In this document: positions 27,531 to 39,236 of the stretch, in pieces | Layout: every line of letters starts with the position of its first letter | Position numbering within the stretch: the stretch's first letter is position 1 | Assembly (NCBI RefSeq): GCF_002563775.1 | Contig: NZ_PDJO01000001.1 | Location: 3,102,501-3,166,500 of the forward strand | Direction of reading: 5' to 3' | From: Thioclava sp. ES.031 | Lineage (GTDB): Bacteria > Pseudomonadota > Alphaproteobacteria > Rhodobacterales > Rhodobacteraceae | Length of the DNA stretch: 64,000 nucleotides | Made by a program: the position numbers and the translations under genes | The notes under the pieces: generated by a model | The model's database searches: none | The model's input: only the letters and a program-made list of their open reading frames with translations | What the model was told of the DNA's origin: nothing

Positions 27531-29057
27531 TTACAACGCCTCGCCCTTGTCGAGCTTTGCGAGCACCGCCTCCGCGGTCTTCAGCTTGGCGTCGCGCGTC
27601 TCTTTCTTCTGCTTGTCCCAGTTACGATAGACGAGCCCCATACGCGGATTGCCCTCGAAGCGGTCGCGATGCCGGTCTAGGAAATGCCAATAGAGACTGT
27701 TGAACGGGCACGCTTTCTCGCCCTCCTTCGCCTTCACGTCATAGGCGCAGCCCGCGCAGTAATCCGACATCTTGTCGATATAGGCGCCCGAGGAAATGTA
27801 GGGCTTCGAGGCCACCACCCCGCCATCGGCGAACTGGCTCATCCCCGCCGTGTTCGGCGCCTCCACCCACTCATAGGCGTCGATATAGACCGCGAGATAC
27901 CAATCCTGCACTTGGCGCGGGTCGATCCCCGCGAGCAGCGCGAAATTGCCCGTGACCATCAGACGCTGGATGTGATGGGCATAGGCCAGATCGCGGGTCT
28001 GCCCGATCGCGGCTTTCATACACGCCATTTCCGTCTCGCCCGACCAGTAGAACCACGGCAGATCGCGCTTGTGGTTCAAGGCGTTGCGCGAGGTGTAATC
28101 GGGCCCCTCGCGGAAATAGATCCCACGCATATATTCGCGCCAGCCGAGGATCTGCCGGATGAACCCTTCCACCGAATTGATCGGCGCATCGCCCGCCTTG
28201 AAGGCCTCTTCCGCGGCCTTGCAGACCTCCAGCGGCGAGAGCAGCCCGAGATTGATGCACGACGACAGGATCGAGTGATGCAGCAGCCGATCCTCGGCCA
28301 GCATCGCATCCTGATAAGTCCCGAAGTCGTGCAGATTATGGGCGATGAAATGCTCCAGCGCGCGTTCGGCCTGCGCACGGCTGACCGGCCAGTTGAACGC
28401 CTCGAGCGATCCGAAATTGTCCGGGAATTCCGCCTCGACCAAATCGAGCACCTCCTGCACCAGCGCATCCTTGCGGAAGGTCGGCGCGGGCTCGCGGAAC
28501 AGGTCGGGCTGGGCGGGCTTGCGGTTTTCCTTGTCGAAATTCCACTCACCACCCGCCGGATCGTCGCCTTCCATCAAGAGCCCCGTCTCGCGGCGCATCT
28601 CGCGGTAGAACCACTCCATGCGCAATTCCTTGCGCCCCTCGGCCCAGTCGGCGAAGCGTCTCTCGGAGCAGATGAAGCGGTCGTCGGGCAGTTGCCGGAT
28701 CTTGAGCGGCGCGCTCTCGAAGGCCTGACGCAAGCGCCATTCGCCGGGCGCGAGCGTCACCACCTCCTCGGCCCCCTCTTCCTCGGCGCGGCGCGCGAAT
28801 TCGCCCACCAGCGAGCCCGCATTGTCGTCGTCGGTCAGCTTCGTGTAGCGAACCTGCCAGCCGTCGCGCTCCAACTCGTCGGCGAAGCGGCGCATGGCGG
28901 CGAAGGTCAGGGCCAGCTTCTGCTTGTGATGGCCGGTATAGGTCGCTTCCTCGCGCACCTCGGCCATGACCACCACATCCGCGTCCTTGTCGCCGCAGCG
29001 CAAAGCCGCGCCATCATGGCTCAGCTGGTCGCCCAGCACCGCGATCAGCTTAGTCAT
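27531..29057 (-). CDS. Iron-sulfur cryptochrome/photolyase (FeS-BCP, PhrB/CryB-like)
   Basis: A 508-residue flavoprotein. It begins LIAVLGDQLSHDGAAL, typical of deoxyribodipyrimidine photolyase-related proteins, and contains ETEMACMKAAIGQTRD and YAHHIQRLMVTGNFAL of the FAD-binding region. Four Cys fit the 4Fe-4S site: one in ETEMAC, two in DYCAGCAYD and one in KACPFNSLYWHF. Relatives repair (6-4) photoproducts (Agrobacterium PhrB) or regulate light responses (Rhodobacter CryB). Its start overlaps the stop of the upstream SDR gene by eight bases, so the two are coupled. Confidence 0.92.
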   Translation of the reverse strand: MTKLIAVLGDQLSHDGAALRCGDKDADVVVMAEVREEATYTGHHKQKLALTFAAMRRFADELERDGWQVRYTKLTDDDNAGSLVGEFARRAEEEGAEEVVTLAPGEWRLRQAFESAPLKIRQLPDDRFICSERRFADWAEGRKELRMEWFYREMRRETGLLMEGDDPAGGEWNFDKENRKPAQPDLFREPAPTFRKDALVQEVLDLVEAEFPDNFGSLEAFNWPVSRAQAERALEHFIAHNLHDFGTYQDAMLAEDRLLHHSILSSCINLGLLSPLEVCKAAEEAFKAGDAPINSVEGFIRQILGWREYMRGIYFREGPDYTSRNALNHKRDLPWFYWSGETEMACMKAAIGQTRDLAYAHHIQRLMVTGNFALLAGIDPRQVQDWYLAVYIDAYEWVEAPNTAGMSQFADGGVVASKPYISSGAYIDKMSDYCAGCAYDVKAKEGEKACPFNSLYWHFLDRHRDRFEGNPRMGLVYRNWDKQKKETRDAKLKTAEAVLAKLDKGEAL

Positions 29058-29748
29058 AGATCATCTTCCGGGTCATACCGCCGTCGACGACCAGCACCTG
29101 TCCAGTCACGAAGCCCGCGCCCGCGAGGTAGAGGACGGCCTCGGCAATGTCCTTCGGCGCGCCCACGCGGCCCACGGGAGGCTGCGCGTGATCGTCTTCG
29201 CTCAAGGCCTCACCGCTCGAATTGATCCAGCCGGGCGCGATCGCGTTCACCCGCACTTCCGGCCCGAGGCTCACCGCCATCGCATGGGTCAGCGACGTGA
29301 CGCCGCCCTTCGCTGCCGCATAGGCGAAGGTATCGGGCTCGGATTGCAGCGCGCGGGTCGAGGCCATGTTGACCACCGCCCCCTGCCCCTTGCGCAAGGC
29401 GGGCAGAGCCTCTCGGGTCATCAGGAACGTGCCCGTCAGATGCGGATCGATCCACCTGTGCCACGCCTCCAGCGTCAGATCCTCCAGCGGTCCGCATTCG
29501 GGATTAGCCGGACCGCCATTGTTCACCAAGAGATCGAGCGTCTCAAACCCGGCCTCCGCGACCGCAGACCGAATATCGTCTTCGCGCCCCAGATCGCAGC
29601 GGATCGCCTGTAAGGCTTCGCGCGGCTCCAGCGGGCCGATATCCAGATCGAGCGCCGCGACCTGCCAGCCGCGATCCAGCAGCGCTTCGGTGATGGCGCG
29701 GCCGATCCCGCGCGCGGCGCCGGTGACGATGGCGTTTCGGGTTACCAT
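29050..29748 (-). CDS. Classical SDR-family oxidoreductase
   Basis: A 232-residue Rossmann enzyme with TGAARGIG, the NNGGPANP stretch, the catalytic Ser in VVNMASTRAL and YAAAKGG as the Tyr-Lys pair, and a terminal TGQVLVVDGGMTRKMIYD. The DLD at the end of the second strand favours NAD(H). The substrate is unknown. It overlaps both neighbours (photolyase by 8 bases, the other SDR gene by 7), forming a tight three-gene operon. Confidence 0.88.
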   Translation of the reverse strand: MVTRNAIVTGAARGIGRAITEALLDRGWQVAALDLDIGPLEPREALQAIRCDLGREDDIRSAVAEAGFETLDLLVNNGGPANPECGPLEDLTLEAWHRWIDPHLTGTFLMTREALPALRKGQGAVVNMASTRALQSEPDTFAYAAAKGGVTSLTHAMAVSLGPEVRVNAIAPGWINSSGEALSEDDHAQPPVGRVGAPKDIAEAVLYLAGAGFVTGQVLVVDGGMTRKMIYD

Positions 29749-30407
29749 GGGATCTCCTTGCCTGCGTAGTCGTAGAAACCGCCCGATTGCGCGGGCGTCA
29801 GCGCGCCTAGCACATCCAACAACCGGCGCGCGGCGTGTTCCGGGGCGAGCTTGTCGCGCGGGTAATCGGCGGTAAAGGGGGTGTCGACCGTGCCGGGATG
29901 CAGCGCCGCGATAACGAGCTGCTTGTGAGAGCGCCCCAGCTCGATCGCCGCGCCGTGCAGCAGCTGGTTCAGCGCCGCTTTCGAGGTTCGATAGCTATAC
30001 CAGCCGCCCAAGCCGTTATCCCCGATCGAGCCAACCCGCGCCGAGAGCGCCGCAAACCGCGCGGGCCGGTCGCGGGGCAACAGGCGGGCGGCATGTTTCA
30101 GCACCAGCGCCGGGCCCATCGCATTCACCGCGAACTGGTTCTGCATTTCCTCGGGCGTCAGCTGCGACAGCGCCTTTTCGGGCGTGCCAAGCGCGCCGGA
30201 GGCCACGAAGATCAGATCGACCGGCCCGTCGATCCCGCGCAGACCCGCCGCGACCGAACGCTCATCCGTCGCATCGAATCCATCGCGCGACCGCGACATC
30301 CCCATCACCGCGAAGCCGCGCGCTTCCAATTCGGCGCGGACCGCCGAACCGATCCCGCCCGTATCTCCGATCACGATTGCCTGACCCGCCACCTTGTCCT
30401 CCGTCAT
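29742..30407 (-). CDS. SDR-family oxidoreductase (CsgA-like)
   Basis: A 221-residue SDR with a slightly altered cofactor loop (GDTGGIG), FVASGALG, NAMGPALVLKH, the Ser in LSARVGSIGD and YSYRTSKAALNQL with Tyr and Lys. The SMSRSR after strand two suggests NADP(H). It resembles the SDR-a CsgA/YciK-like proteins. It is first in the operon with another SDR gene and the photolyase; such SDR genes often lie beside FeS-BCP photolyases in Rhodobacterales (from memory). Substrate unknown. Confidence 0.85.
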   Translation of the reverse strand: MTEDKVAGQAIVIGDTGGIGSAVRAELEARGFAVMGMSRSRDGFDATDERSVAAGLRGIDGPVDLIFVASGALGTPEKALSQLTPEEMQNQFAVNAMGPALVLKHAARLLPRDRPARFAALSARVGSIGDNGLGGWYSYRTSKAALNQLLHGAAIELGRSHKQLVIAALHPGTVDTPFTADYPRDKLAPEHAARRLLDVLGALTPAQSGGFYDYAGKEIPW

Positions 30408-30455
30408 ATGCGCCCAAAGGCTACGCGCCCCCGCCGCGAGCGGTTCCTTTTTTGC

Positions 30456-30483
30456 TTTTCATTTATCACTTGGCGCCTATAGT
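30456..30483 (+). promoter_or_regulatory. Predicted promoter of the leuA leader transcript
   Basis: TATAGT at 30478 is a strong -10; TTTTCA at 30456 is a weak -35 at 16 bases. The expected start near 30490 coincides with the ATG of the leader peptide. Confidence 0.5.
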
Positions 30484-30490
30484 GCCCCTC

Positions 30491-30583
30491 ATGACACGGG
30501 TTAAGCATATTCAACTCACCGCAGCCGGGGCTCTCGCCCAAGGCGCGATGCCCCGTGGTCTCCTTCTTCTTAGCAGCCTCTGA
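30491..30583 (+). CDS. leuL: Leucine-rich leader peptide of leuA
   Basis: A 30-residue open frame, MTRVKHIQLTAAGALAQGAM then PRGLLLLSSL. Seven residues are Leu; four are consecutive (CTC CTT CTT CTT), and CTT is uncommon in this GC-rich genome. The stop codon lies inside the first base pairs of a stable hairpin. This is the pattern of an amino-acid attenuator: ribosome stalling at Leu codons under leucine shortage would change folding downstream. The predicted transcript starts at or next to the ATG, so the peptide is probably read from a leaderless mRNA. A shorter version from ATG 30548 (11 residues) is also possible. Confidence 0.75.
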   Translation: MTRVKHIQLTAAGALAQGAMPRGLLLLSSL

Positions 30584-30609
30584 GCGTGCCTTCGGGCGCG
30601 AACGCTCAG
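30580..30609 (+). promoter_or_regulatory. Leader hairpin A
   Basis: CTGAGCGT and ACGCTCAG form a perfect 8-base stem with an inner GCC-TTCG-GGC hairpin. The leader stop codon is in the 5' arm, so a ribosome at the end of the leader would melt it. Confidence 0.65.
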
Positions 30610-30632
30610 GGGTAACCAGCGCCCGGACAACT

Positions 30633-30666
30633 TCCGAAAGCCACCGCGCAATGCTGGCCTTCGGGA
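30633..30666 (+). promoter_or_regulatory. Leader hairpin B, terminator-like without T run
   Basis: TCCGAAAGCCA pairs with TGGCCTTCGGGA with one mismatch and one bulge. It sits 40 bases before leuA. No T run follows, so the mechanism may not be simple intrinsic termination. Confidence 0.5.
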
Positions 30667-30705
30667 CCAAGTAACGCTAAGAGCCAAGACGAAAGAGACT
30701 AGCAG

Positions 30706-33634
<2,929 letters not shown>

Positions 33635-33686
33635 GCCGGGACCGGGATCGCACCACGCCCGGCCAGTGATCTGACCGGAGACGGAA

Positions 33687-34649
33687 TTGGCCAGAAATCG
33701 CGACGACCAAGACTATATCGGACCGCTGCGCCGACTGGGCGTTGCGGTTCTTGTCGTCATATTGCTCGCCCTCTTCCTCATCTGGCGCATCGACAGCCCG
33801 CGGATGGAGCGGTTCCGCTCTGCCCTCGTGGATCGCTTCGTGCCCAGCTTCGATTGGGCGATGGCCCCGGTCACGAAGCTGACCGACATGGTCGAGGGCT
33901 TCCAATCCTATTCGCGCATCTACGAGCAGAACCAGGAGTTGCGCCGCGAGCTGCAGCAGATGAAGGCGTGGAAGGAAGCCGCCGTTCAGCTGGAGCAGCA
34001 AAACGCGAAGCTTCTGGCGCAGAACAAGGTGCGGCTCGATCCGAAGCTGACCTCCGTGTCGGGGCGCGTGCTGGCCGATAGCGGCTCGCCCTTCCGCAAA
34101 TCGGTGCTGCTGAATGTCGGCAAGCGCGACGGCATCGTCGATGGCTGGGCCACGATGGACGGGCTGGGCCTTGTGGGCCGGATCTCGGGCGTGGGCTCCT
34201 CGACTTCGCGGGTGCTGCTGCTGACCGACGCCTCGAGCCGCATCCCGGTCTCGATCCCGGCCTCGGGACAGAACGCGATCCTCGCGGGCGACAACTCCCC
34301 CTACCCGTTCGTGGATTTCCTCGAACATCCCGACCGCGTGCGCCCGGGCGACCGCGTGATCTCCTCGGGCGATGGCGGGGTCTTCCCGGCGGGGCTGCTG
34401 GTCGGTCAGGTCTTCCAGGGCCGCGACAAGCGGCTGCGCGTGCGCCTCGCGGCCGATTACGAGCGGCTCGACTTCCTGCGCGTGCTGCGCTCGCACCCGG
34501 CCGAGCGGATCGAGAATGCCGGCGGGCTGATCGCGCCCGACCCGAAGGTCATCGAACAGGAAGCCGCCGAGAAGGCGCGCTCGGAGGCCGCCGAGGGCGC
34601 GCTCGAACCCGATGACGGGTCGGAGGACGGCAACGGGGGCAACCAATGA
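33687..34649 (+). CDS. mreC: Rod shape-determining protein MreC
   Basis: A 320-residue protein anchored by one N-terminal membrane helix (about 18-36), followed by a coiled coil (NQELRRELQQMKAWKEAAVQ) and a periplasmic beta domain with GSPFRKSVLLNVGKRDGIVDG. It links MreB to the penicillin-binding protein PBP2. The acidic, Gly-rich C-terminal tail has no structure evident. It overlaps mreD by four bases. Confidence 0.95.
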   Translation: MARNRDDQDYIGPLRRLGVAVLVVILLALFLIWRIDSPRMERFRSALVDRFVPSFDWAMAPVTKLTDMVEGFQSYSRIYEQNQELRRELQQMKAWKEAAVQLEQQNAKLLAQNKVRLDPKLTSVSGRVLADSGSPFRKSVLLNVGKRDGIVDGWATMDGLGLVGRISGVGSSTSRVLLLTDASSRIPVSIPASGQNAILAGDNSPYPFVDFLEHPDRVRPGDRVISSGDGGVFPAGLLVGQVFQGRDKRLRVRLAADYERLDFLRVLRSHPAERIENAGGLIAPDPKVIEQEAAEKARSEAAEGALEPDDGSEDGNGGNQ

Positions 34650-35185
34650 TCGACCCCATCACCCGCCGCCGCCTCAGCTACCGTACGCTCTTCGTCGTGA
34701 TCGGCCTCGTGCTGATCTTCGTGCGCCTGATGCCGGTCAACCATTCGCCGGGCGGCCTGCCCGGCCCCGACCTGACCTTGGCCCTGACGCTCGCCTGGGT
34801 GCTGCGGCGCCCCGAATACGCCCCGGCCCTGCTGATCGTTCTGGTCTTCCTGCTTGAAGACATCATGTTCTGGCGGCCCATCGGGCTTTGGGCACTGATC
34901 GTCCTCGGCGCGACCGAATTCCTGCGCCGCCGCGAGCAAAGCCTGCGCGATCTGCCCTTCGCGCTGGAATGGGCATTGGTCGCAGGCCTGCTGATCGCTA
35001 TGGTGGCGGTGAAGCGCATCGTCCTGCTGGTCACGATGGTCGATCAGCCGAGCCTCGGGCTGGAGCTGTTCCAGATGCTGGTGACGCTGGCCGCCTATCC
35101 GGTGGTAGTGCTGGTGTCGCGGGTGGCCTTCGGCCTGCGCCGCGCGGCACCGGGCGAGGTCGACGCCTACGGACATCGAATGTGA
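34646..35185 (+). CDS. mreD: Rod shape-determining protein MreD
   Basis: A 179-residue integral membrane protein with about five or six helices, starting after a short basic N terminus (RRRLSYRTLFVVIGLVLIFV). The sequence LEDIMFWRPIGLWAL, with acidic and Pro residues in a helix pair, is characteristic. It is the usual third gene of mreBCD and overlaps mreC by four bases. Confidence 0.92.
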   Translation: MIDPITRRRLSYRTLFVVIGLVLIFVRLMPVNHSPGGLPGPDLTLALTLAWVLRRPEYAPALLIVLVFLLEDIMFWRPIGLWALIVLGATEFLRRREQSLRDLPFALEWALVAGLLIAMVAVKRIVLLVTMVDQPSLGLELFQMLVTLAAYPVVVLVSRVAFGLRRAAPGEVDAYGHRM

Positions 35186-35196
35186 GGGGGCCCAGA

Positions 35197-37146
35197 ATGA
35201 GACGATCCCCGAAAGAGACCGAAGTCAGCACCCGCCGCATCACGCGACGCGGCTTGCTCTTGGGCGGCGCGCAGGCGGCGGTCGTGGCCGTGCTGGCGGC
35301 GCGGATGCGCAAGATGCAGCTCGAAGACGCCAAGCAATACCGGCTGCTGGCCGAGGGCAACTCGGTGAAGATCCGGCTGATCCCGCCAGCGCGCGGTCTG
35401 ATCTTCGATCGCAACGGGGTCATGCTTGCGGGCAACGAGCAGAATTACCGTGTCACGATCACCCGCGAGGATACCGACGACGTCGATGCGACGCTGGCCG
35501 CGTTGCGCCGTCTGATCCCGATTACCGATGGCGATACGAAAGACATCCTGCACGACATCCGCCGCCGCCCGCCGACGACGCCGGTCACGGTGGCCGACCG
35601 CCTGACATGGGACGAGTTCTCGCGCGTCGCGGTGAACGGCCCCTCGCTACCCGGTGTCAGCCCCGATGTCGGCCTGTCGCGCCTCTATCCCCGCCGCGAG
35701 GATTTCGGCCATGTGATCGGCTATGTCGGCCCGGTCTCGGATTACGATCTGAGCAAGATGGAAGATCCCGATCCGCTGCTGCTGATCCCGAAATTCCAGC
35801 TGGGCAAAACCGGGATCGAGGCCAAGGAGGAAAGCGTGCTGCGCGGTTCGGCCGGTCAGCGGCGCGTCGAGGTGAACTCCGCCGGGCGCGAGATGCGCGA
35901 GCTGTCGCGCGAACCCGGCCAGCCCGGCGAGAACCTACAGCTGACGCTCGATTATCGTCTCCAGAACTATGCGCTGCAGCGGCTGGAGGAGGAATCCGCA
36001 GCGACCGTGGTGATGGATGTGACCAATGGCGACGTGCTCGCCTGCGCCTCCGCACCGAGCTTCGATCCCAACCTGTTCGTGCGCGGGATCTCGGTCGCCG
36101 ATTATCAGCGCCTCACGCAGGACGATCACCGCCCGCTGGCCGACAAGACCGTGCAGGGTCTCTACCCGCCGGGCTCGACCTACAAGATGGTCACCGCGCT
36201 CGCCGCGCTGGAGGCGGGGCTGGTCACGCCCGAGGAAACCATCTGGTGCCCCGGCTATGTCGAGATCGCGGGCCGCCGCTTCCACTGCTGGAAGGGCGCG
36301 GGCCATGGCCATGTGAACATGACCAAGAGCATGGAGCAGTCCTGCGACGTCTATTACTACGAGCTGTCGCAGCGCGTTGGCATCGACAAGATGAGCGACA
36401 TGGCCAAGCGTCTGGGCGTGGGCGTCCGGCCCGACCTGCCGATGTCGGCGGTGAAGGAGGGCGTGGCCCCCACCAAGGAGTGGAAGCGGGAGCGCTACGG
36501 CAAGGACTGGCTGATCGGCGACACCGCGAACGCGGCCATCGGTCAGGGCTATGTGCTGGCCTCGCCGATGCATCTCGCGATCATGGCAGCGCGCATCGCC
36601 AGCGGCAAGAAGGTCGAGCCGCGTCTGATCCGCGCCCGTGACGGGGTCGAACAACCGATCCGCGTCACCGACGATCTGGGCGTCGAGAAGACCTATCTCG
36701 ATAGCGTCCGCAAGGGGATGACCGCGGTGGTGAACTCCTCGCGCGGCACCGCGCGCGGCTCGCGCATCGCGATGAAGGAATGGAAGATGGCGGGCAAGAC
36801 CGGCACCTCCCAGGTCCGCAACATCACCAAGGCCGAACGTGCCCGCGGCGTGATCCGCAACGAGCAGCTTCCCTGGAACCGCCGCGACCACGCGCTCTTC
36901 GTGGCCTTCGCCCCCATCGACAATCCGCGCTACGCGGTCTCGGTCGTGGTCGAACACGGCTCGGGCGGCTCGACGGCCGCCGCCCCGATCGCGCGCGACG
37001 TGTTGCTGTTCGCGCTGGCGGGCGGCCTGCCCCCGGACGATGCCTACCCGTCCTTCGCCCGCGCGAAGGCCAAGGAACTGAACGAAACGCTCGATCTGGT
37101 TGACCCCGACACCGTGCAGAAGCCGCAATCGAGGTCGCGCGCATGA
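35197..37146 (+). CDS. mrdA: Penicillin-binding protein 2
   Basis: A 649-residue monofunctional transpeptidase that crosslinks peptidoglycan during elongation. It has a twin-Arg-rich N terminus and one membrane anchor (about 20-38), the dimerization domain (IPPARGLIFDRNGVMLA) and the transpeptidase with the SxxK motif PPGSTYKM (nucleophile Ser), the SxN-type site in MEQSCDVYYYE and KTGTS. The start at 35197 follows GAGGGGG; a longer in-frame extension overlaps mreD and is not coding. The stop overlaps rodA by four bases. Confidence 0.96.
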   Translation: MRRSPKETEVSTRRITRRGLLLGGAQAAVVAVLAARMRKMQLEDAKQYRLLAEGNSVKIRLIPPARGLIFDRNGVMLAGNEQNYRVTITREDTDDVDATLAALRRLIPITDGDTKDILHDIRRRPPTTPVTVADRLTWDEFSRVAVNGPSLPGVSPDVGLSRLYPRREDFGHVIGYVGPVSDYDLSKMEDPDPLLLIPKFQLGKTGIEAKEESVLRGSAGQRRVEVNSAGREMRELSREPGQPGENLQLTLDYRLQNYALQRLEEESAATVVMDVTNGDVLACASAPSFDPNLFVRGISVADYQRLTQDDHRPLADKTVQGLYPPGSTYKMVTALAALEAGLVTPEETIWCPGYVEIAGRRFHCWKGAGHGHVNMTKSMEQSCDVYYYELSQRVGIDKMSDMAKRLGVGVRPDLPMSAVKEGVAPTKEWKRERYGKDWLIGDTANAAIGQGYVLASPMHLAIMAARIASGKKVEPRLIRARDGVEQPIRVTDDLGVEKTYLDSVRKGMTAVVNSSRGTARGSRIAMKEWKMAGKTGTSQVRNITKAERARGVIRNEQLPWNRRDHALFVAFAPIDNPRYAVSVVVEHGSGGSTAAAPIARDVLLFALAGGLPPDDAYPSFARAKAKELNETLDLVDPDTVQKPQSRSRA

Positions 37147-38288
37147 GCTATCTCGAGAGCAATCTCAAGACCGTCCCGACGGGATGGCGCAAGATTTTCT
37201 ATCTGAACTGGCCGCTGGTGATCTTGCTGACGGCGGTGGCCTGCGCGGGCTTCCTGATGCTCTACTCGGTCGCGGGCGGCAATATCCACACCTGGGCCGA
37301 ACCGCAGATGAAGCGTTTCGCGCTCGGGATGATCGCGATGTTCACCGTGGCTTTCATCCCGGTCTGGTTCTGGCGCAATGTCTCGGCGCTGGCCTATTTC
37401 GTGGCGCTTTTGCTGCTTGTGGCGGTGGAGTTCTTCGGCGCGATCGGCATGGGCGCACAGCGCTGGCTCGAGATCGGCCCGCTGCGTATCCAGCCCTCCG
37501 AGCTGATGAAGATCACCCTCGTGATGCTGCTGGCCGCCTATTACGACTGGCTGCCCGTCGAGAAGGTTTCGCGCCCGCTTTGGGTGTTCATCCCTGCGGT
37601 GATCATTCTCGCGCCGACCTTCCTCGTGCTGGCCCAGCCCGACCTCGGCACCGCCGTGATGCTGGTGCTGGGCGGGGCCTTCGTGATGTTCGCGGCCGGG
37701 GTGTCGTTTTGGTATTTCGGCACCGTCATCGCGCTGGTCGTCGGGCTCGTCTTCGGCGTGATGGAAAGCCGCGGGACGGACTATCAGTTGCTGCACGACT
37801 ACCAGTACAAGCGGATCGACACGTTCCTCGATCCGGGCTCGGACCCGCTTGGTGCGGGCTACAACATCATGCAGGCGCAGATCGCGCTCGGCTCGGGCGG
37901 CTGGTCGGGGCGCGGCTTCATGCAGGGCACGCAAAGTCGGCTGAACTTCCTGCCCGAGAAGCACACGGACTTCATCTTCACGACGCTCGCCGAAGAGTTC
38001 GGCTTCGTCGGCGCCTTCGGCTTGCTGATGCTTTACACCGGCATCATCGGCTTCGCGCTTTATACCGCGATGGCGACGAAGGACCGCTTCGCCTCACTCC
38101 TCAGTTTCGGGGTCGCGGGGACGTTCTTCTTCTTCTTCGCGATCAACATGGCGATGGTGATGGGGCTGATGCCTGTCGTGGGCGTTCCCCTGCCGCTAGT
38201 GAGTTACGGGGGCACCGCCATGATGATCCTGCTCGCGGCCTTCGGGCTGGTGCAAAGCGCTCATATCCATAGACCGAGGCAAAGATGA
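37143..38288 (+). CDS. rodA: Peptidoglycan glycosyltransferase RodA
   Basis: A 381-residue SEDS-family membrane protein with about ten helices that polymerises glycan strands with PBP2. Signatures are AQRWLEIGPLRIQPSELMKI, QPDLGTAVMLVLG, FLPEKHTDFIFTTLAEEFG with the catalytic-region Asp, and LPLVSYGGTAMM. It overlaps both mrdA and the following dehydrogenase gene by four bases. Confidence 0.96.
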   Translation: MSYLESNLKTVPTGWRKIFYLNWPLVILLTAVACAGFLMLYSVAGGNIHTWAEPQMKRFALGMIAMFTVAFIPVWFWRNVSALAYFVALLLLVAVEFFGAIGMGAQRWLEIGPLRIQPSELMKITLVMLLAAYYDWLPVEKVSRPLWVFIPAVIILAPTFLVLAQPDLGTAVMLVLGGAFVMFAAGVSFWYFGTVIALVVGLVFGVMESRGTDYQLLHDYQYKRIDTFLDPGSDPLGAGYNIMQAQIALGSGGWSGRGFMQGTQSRLNFLPEKHTDFIFTTLAEEFGFVGAFGLLMLYTGIIGFALYTAMATKDRFASLLSFGVAGTFFFFFAINMAMVMGLMPVVGVPLPLVSYGGTAMMILLAAFGLVQSAHIHRPRQR

Positions 38289-39226
38289 TCCGCGTCCTTT
38301 TCGCCGACAAGCCCGAGAACTGGGCTCGTTACGAACGCCCGCTCACCGAGGCGATCGCCGCAACCGGTGTCGAGGCCCGGATCGTTCAACCGGGCGAGAT
38401 CGACCCCGCGCAGATCGACTATGTCGTCTATTCACCGCAGGGCCCGGTGCAGGATTTCACCGCCTATACCGGCGCGAAGGCCGTGCTGAACCTCTGGGCC
38501 GGGGTGGAGCGCGTCGTGGGCAACGCGACCCTCACCCAGCCGCTGTGCCGGATGGTGGATGCGGGGCTGGAGCGCGGCATGGTCGATTACGTGACCGGCC
38601 ATGTGCTGCGCTATCACCTCGGGATCGACGCGACCTTGGCGCAGCAAGACGGTGTCTGGCGCCATGACGGGGGCGTCCCGCCCCTGGCGCGCGACCGCTC
38701 GGTGGTGATGCTGGGATTGGGTGCGTTGGGCAAGGCCTGTGCCGAGGCACTCGCAGGTCTGGGCTTCAAAGTCACCGGCTGGAGCCGCAGCCCTAAGGAC
38801 ATCGCCGGGATCACCTGCCTGAGCGGCGAGGACGGTCTTGCGGAAGCGCTGTCGAAGGCGGAGATCCTCGTCTCGATCCTGCCCGACACCCCCGAGACCA
38901 CCAATCTTCTGAACGCGAACACACTGGCGCAGATGCCGAAAGGCGCGCGGATCATCAATCCGGGCCGTGGCACGCTGATCGACGATGACGCGCTGCTGAC
39001 GGCGCTCGATCGCGGCCAGATCGGCCATGCGACGCTCGACGTCTTCCGCGTCGAGCCTCTGCCCCCCGAGCACCCCTATTGGGCGCATCCCCACGTGACG
39101 GTGACGCCCCATATCGCCGCCGAGAGCCGGGCAGAGACCGCCTCGGAGGTGATTGCGGAGAATATCCGGCGCGGTGAGGCCGGCGAGCCGTTCCTCTATC
39201 TCGTGGATCGCTCGCGGGGCTATTGA
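38285..39226 (+). CDS. Glyoxylate/hydroxypyruvate reductase-like 2-hydroxyacid dehydrogenase
   Basis: A 313-residue NAD(P)-dependent enzyme of the D-2-hydroxyacid dehydrogenase family, GhrA branch. The cofactor site is VVMLGLGALGKACAEAL; the catalytic Arg lies in INPGRGTLIDDDAL, and a Glu (RVEPLP) and His (TPHIAAES) complete the site. It probably reduces glyoxylate or hydroxypyruvate. It is joined by a four-base overlap to rodA, a link to cell-wall growth that has no evident metabolic reason. Confidence 0.88.
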   Translation: MIRVLFADKPENWARYERPLTEAIAATGVEARIVQPGEIDPAQIDYVVYSPQGPVQDFTAYTGAKAVLNLWAGVERVVGNATLTQPLCRMVDAGLERGMVDYVTGHVLRYHLGIDATLAQQDGVWRHDGGVPPLARDRSVVMLGLGALGKACAEALAGLGFKVTGWSRSPKDIAGITCLSGEDGLAEALSKAEILVSILPDTPETTNLLNANTLAQMPKGARIINPGRGTLIDDDALLTALDRGQIGHATLDVFRVEPLPPEHPYWAHPHVTVTPHIAAESRAETASEVIAENIRRGEAGEPFLYLVDRSRGY

Positions 39227-39236
39227 GCGGCGCAGG

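Noticed and set aside
30377..30490. Longer 68-codon version of the leuA leader frame
   Set aside because: It starts upstream of the predicted promoter and overlaps the start of the SDR gene on the other strand.
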